Part shown: positions 14,222 to 16,723 of the stretch, in pieces | Layout of the letters: every line of letters begins with the position of its first letter | Position numbering within the stretch: the stretch's first letter is position 1 | Assembly (NCBI GenBank): GCA_047971485.1 | Contig: JBKDZR010000107.1 | Span: 1-16,723 of the forward strand | Reading direction: 5' to 3' | Source of the DNA: JBKDZR01 sp047971485 | Lineage (GTDB): Bacteria > Pseudomonadota > Alphaproteobacteria > Rhodobacterales > Rhodobacteraceae | DNA: 16,723 bases | Translations under genes and position numbers: made by a program | Notes under the pieces: model-generated | The model's input: the letters and a program-made list of their open reading frames with translations, nothing else | Databases searched by the model: none | What the model was told of the DNA's origin: nothing

Positions 14222-15334
14222 TCAGCGCAAAAACCGTCGGAACTGGCGCAGGGCCAGGGCGAACAGCGCCGCCCCAATACCCGCCAGCGCCAGCATCTGC
14301 GGCCAGACCACATCCAGCCCAGCCCCCCGGAACAGAATGCCCTGGGACAGGATGACGAACTGCGTTGTCGGAGCAAAGGACATGATCCACTGGATGACAT
14401 CAGGCATGCTTTCCCGCGGGGTCATGCCCCCGGACAACACCTGAAGGGGCAGCAACACCAGCATCAGCAACAGTCCGAATTGCGGCATCGTGCCCGCCAC
14501 CGTGGCCAGGAAAATCCCCATGGAAGTCGTTGCAAACAACATCAGGGCCGCCGCGAGCACAAACAGCGGCACCGAGCCCTCCACCGGCACCTGCAGCGCC
14601 ATCTGCACCACCACCGTGATCGAAACCCCCGAGGCCAGCAGCACCACCAGCCCCATGGACCAGATCTTGGACAGCATGATCTCGGCTGCGCTGACCGGCA
14701 TGACCAGAAGGTGCTCGACCGTGCCGTGTTCCTTTTCACGGATCAGCGCAGCGCCGGTCAGGACAATCGACAGCATGGTGATCGCATTGATGACACTGTT
14801 GATCGCCCCGAACCAGCCGGGATCCAGCGGCGGATTATAACGCGCCCGCAGCGCCAGATCGACTGTCAGGACCTGCGCCGCGCGATGGCCGGCGGTGAAC
14901 TCGGCCACCTCGGTGCTGACGATCTGCTGGATATAGCCGCTGCCGGTGAAGGCCTGGCTCATCCGTGTAGCATCGACATTCAACTGGATCGCAGGACTAC
15001 GCCCGGCCAGCACATCGCGTTCGAAATCAGGCGGGATGTTCAGCGCGAACGTATCCAGCCCCTCATCCATGCGCCTGTCCATTTCGGATGTGGTGATCAT
15101 CTGCGGCGGCGTGAAATAGGGCTGCCTGAACGCCCCCACAATCCGTCCCGAAAGCTGCGAACGATCCTCATCGACGATGGCAATGGCCGCGTTGGCCAGT
15201 GTCTCGGGCATGGCCTTGGATTCGGTATAGATCGACAGGGTGAACATATAGATGATCAACACCACCATCATCGGATCCCGCCACAACCCGCGCAGTTCCT
15301 TGACCCCCAGTTGCCAGACATTGCGCAGCTTCAT
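14222..15334 (-). CDS. ABC-2 type transporter permease, YhhJ-like
   Basis: The 370-residue inner-membrane protein has the ABC-2 permease plan. There is one N-terminal helix (about residues 22-40) after a LGVKELRGLWRDP cytoplasmic start. A large extracytoplasmic region follows (about residues 45-180, with AIAIVDEDRS and LNIPPDFERDVLAG). Five or six C-terminal helices (about residues 185-365) hold the family signature LIREKEHGTVEHLLVMPV. This is the pattern of YhhJ, the partner of RbbA/YhiH and a HlyD-like adaptor in a tripartite-style exporter. It overlaps the upstream RbbA-like gene by 4 bases (ATGA), so translation is coupled. The exported substrate is unknown. Related proteins are linked to drug or envelope export. 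Confidence 0.85.
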   Translation of the reverse strand: MKLRNVWQLGVKELRGLWRDPMMVVLIIYMFTLSIYTESKAMPETLANAAIAIVDEDRSQLSGRIVGAFRQPYFTPPQMITTSEMDRRMDEGLDTFALNIPPDFERDVLAGRSPAIQLNVDATRMSQAFTGSGYIQQIVSTEVAEFTAGHRAAQVLTVDLALRARYNPPLDPGWFGAINSVINAITMLSIVLTGAALIREKEHGTVEHLLVMPVSAAEIMLSKIWSMGLVVLLASGVSITVVVQMALQVPVEGSVPLFVLAAALMLFATTSMGIFLATVAGTMPQFGLLLMLVLLPLQVLSGGMTPRESMPDVIQWIMSFAPTTQFVILSQGILFRGAGLDVVWPQMLALAGIGAALFALALRQFRRFLR

Positions 15335-16723
15335 TTGGCCTGTTTCCTCAACATCAACGCGCTGACCCCAAGGATCACCGGAATGGCCAGTGCCAGCGCC
15401 AGATAGACCGCGCCGAAATCGCCAAAGCCCAGCGCCTTGGAAAACGCCCCACGCGAAGCGATGATGAAATATGTCGTCGGATAGATTTCACCGATGGCCC
15501 GACCCACCCCCTGAAGCGACGAGACCGGATCAATCAGCCCCGAATATTGCGCACCGGGGATCATCGTCACCATCACGGTGGCGAACAGGGCCGCCACCTG
15601 AGACCGCATGAAGCTGGAAACCAACAGCCCCATCGCCGTGGTCGCGCTGACATAGAGCACTGCCGCCAGCGTGAAGGCCAGCATGGATCCGGTGAAGGGC
15701 ACACGGAACAGGAAGATCGCAAATGCCATCAGCAACACGAAATTCAGCAGCGCCAACAGTACATAGGGCAGTTGCTTGCCCAGCAGGAATTCAAGCCGTG
15801 TGACCGGGGTGACGTAGAAATTGACGATAGATCCCAGTTCCTTTTCGCGCACCACGCTGAGCGTTGTCAGCACCGCCGGGATCAGCAGCAAGAGCAGCGG
15901 GATCACCGCCGGCACCATGGCCACGATGCTTTTGACATCGGGGTTATAGCGGAACCGGGTCACCAGATCGGCCTCGCTGCGCAGGGCCGCCTCGCCGTAC
16001 ACCTCGCGGGCCATACGCATAAGCCAATCGCCATGCATCCCCTGCACATAGCCGCGCACGGTTTCGGCCCGCGTCGGGTTGGCGCCGTCGATCCACGCAC
16101 CGATCTGCACATCTTGGCCCCGCGCCACATCGCGGGCGAAGCCGGGCGGGATTTCAATGGCCAGGCTGAGGGATCCGGCATGCATCCGCGCATCCAGATC
16201 GTCATAGCCGGTCAGGGGCGGCTGTTCCCCGAAATAGCGCGATCCGGCGATGTCCAACACGTAGCCGCGGCTGGTCGTGGTCTGGTCGCGGTCCAGCACG
16301 GCAAAGCTGAGATCCTCAACATCCATATTGATGCCATAGCCCATGACAAACATCAGGATCAGACTGCCGACCAGCGCCAGCGTCAGGCGGATCGGATCGC
16401 GGCGCAGTTGCAAGGCCTCCAGCTTTGAGTAGCTGAGCATGCGACGCAGGCTGAACAGCCCCCCCGTCCGCGCGGCATGGCCCGGAACCGACTGGGTGGC
16501 CGGGACGGCGGGTGCGGCCGGCGCGGCGGATGGTTCTTCGCCAATCGCATCCTCAAGATGGGCGATAAAGGCATCTTCCAGTGTCTCGGCGCCCTTGCCC
16601 AGGCGGATCGCCTCGGCCGTGTCGCTGATCAGGACCTTGCCCGCATGCATCAGCGAAATCCGATCACAAAGCGCGGCTTCGTTCATGAAATGGGTCGAGA
16701 CAAAGATCGTGACCCCGTCCTTG
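15331..16723 (-). CDS. RbbA/YhiH-like ABC transporter, C-terminal part (partial)
   Basis: The gene runs off the right window edge, and about 463 codons are visible. The first residues, KDGVTIFVSTHFMNEA, are the end of an ABC ATPase domain with the switch (H-loop) histidine in STHF. This is followed by CDRISLMHAGKVL, typical of RbbA-type proteins. A disordered Ala/Pro-rich linker (EEPSAAPAAPAVPA) leads to an ABC-2 membrane domain with one helix (LALVGSLILMFVMGYGI), a large extracytoplasmic segment (SFAVLDRDQT, LAIEIPPGFARDVARG) and about five C-terminal helices that include VVREKELGSIVNFYVTPV. RbbA homologues fuse two ATPase domains to such a permease. The upstream ATPase domains and any HlyD-like adaptor gene should lie beyond the window. 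Association with ribosomes, reported for E. coli RbbA, cannot be assumed here. Confidence 0.85.
   Translation of the reverse strand, partial: KDGVTIFVSTHFMNEAALCDRISLMHAGKVLISDTAEAIRLGKGAETLEDAFIAHLEDAIGEEPSAAPAAPAVPATQSVPGHAARTGGLFSLRRMLSYSKLEALQLRRDPIRLTLALVGSLILMFVMGYGINMDVEDLSFAVLDRDQTTTSRGYVLDIAGSRYFGEQPPLTGYDDLDARMHAGSLSLAIEIPPGFARDVARGQDVQIGAWIDGANPTRAETVRGYVQGMHGDWLMRMAREVYGEAALRSEADLVTRFRYNPDVKSIVAMVPAVIPLLLLLIPAVLTTLSVVREKELGSIVNFYVTPVTRLEFLLGKQLPYVLLALLNFVLLMAFAIFLFRVPFTGSMLAFTLAAVLYVSATTAMGLLVSSFMRSQVAALFATVMVTMIPGAQYSGLIDPVSSLQGVGRAIGEIYPTTYFIIASRGAFSKALGFGDFGAVYLALALAIPVILGVSALMLRKQAK

Noticed and set aside
13226..15406. A very long open frame on the plus strand opposite the alcohol dehydrogenase and ABC permease
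   Set aside because: Its translation is rich in Arg, His, Gln and Pro with no recognisable domain, and it spans two well-supported minus-strand genes and their promoter. This is the usual antisense shadow in GC-rich DNA.

Overview
The window looks like a chromosomal segment of an alphaproteobacterium, most likely of the Rhodobacterales (Roseobacter/Paracoccus-like). The reasons are the high GC content, the DUF2125 protein, TRAP/TAXI transport, the overall gene style, and a CCGGTACCCACTTTT-type intergenic element at the left end that I recall as common in this class. I see no RNA genes, insertion sequences, phage genes or CRISPR arrays.

Layout. (1) 1-3210 is mostly housekeeping: an intergenic stem-loop repeat, a DUF2125 membrane-anchored protein (-), a divergent ChaC-like gamma-glutamylcyclotransferase (+), then a compact dapA-trmO-like pair (+) with its own promoter. 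(2) 3255-12881 is a catabolic/uptake cluster made of two divergent units. The leftward unit reads TAXI solute-binding protein > fused TRAP permease > IclR regulator > amidohydrolase-2/decarboxylase-like enzyme > class A FAD monooxygenase, with gaps of 3, 2, 2 and 42 bases. The rightward unit reads ThDP-dependent 2-oxoacid decarboxylase-like enzyme > NAD(P)-aldehyde dehydrogenase. (3) 13001-14047 is a convergent Zn-alcohol dehydrogenase with its own promoter and a perfect 19-base palindrome just downstream of it. (4) 14222 to the right edge is the distal part of an RbbA (YhiH)/YhhJ-like ABC-2 export operon, cut off by the window end.

How the genes may work together (inference): an organic acid, plausibly an aromatic or heteroaromatic carboxylate or 2-oxo acid, is captured by the TAXI protein and imported by the TRAP permease. 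The ThDP enzyme and aldehyde dehydrogenase would convert a 2-oxo acid through an aldehyde to a carboxylate. The amidohydrolase-fold enzyme would decarboxylate or hydrolyse an intermediate, and the FAD monooxygenase would hydroxylate a ring. No ring-cleavage enzyme lies in the window, so the substrate and pathway end are unknown.

The most striking non-coding structure lies in the 139-base divergent gap at 9583-9721. It has two perfect 16-base inverted arms (9596-9611 and 9641-9656) around an AT-rich 29-base spacer, followed by an 8-bp stem-loop in the leader of the rightward unit. It is probably the operator of the cluster's IclR regulator.
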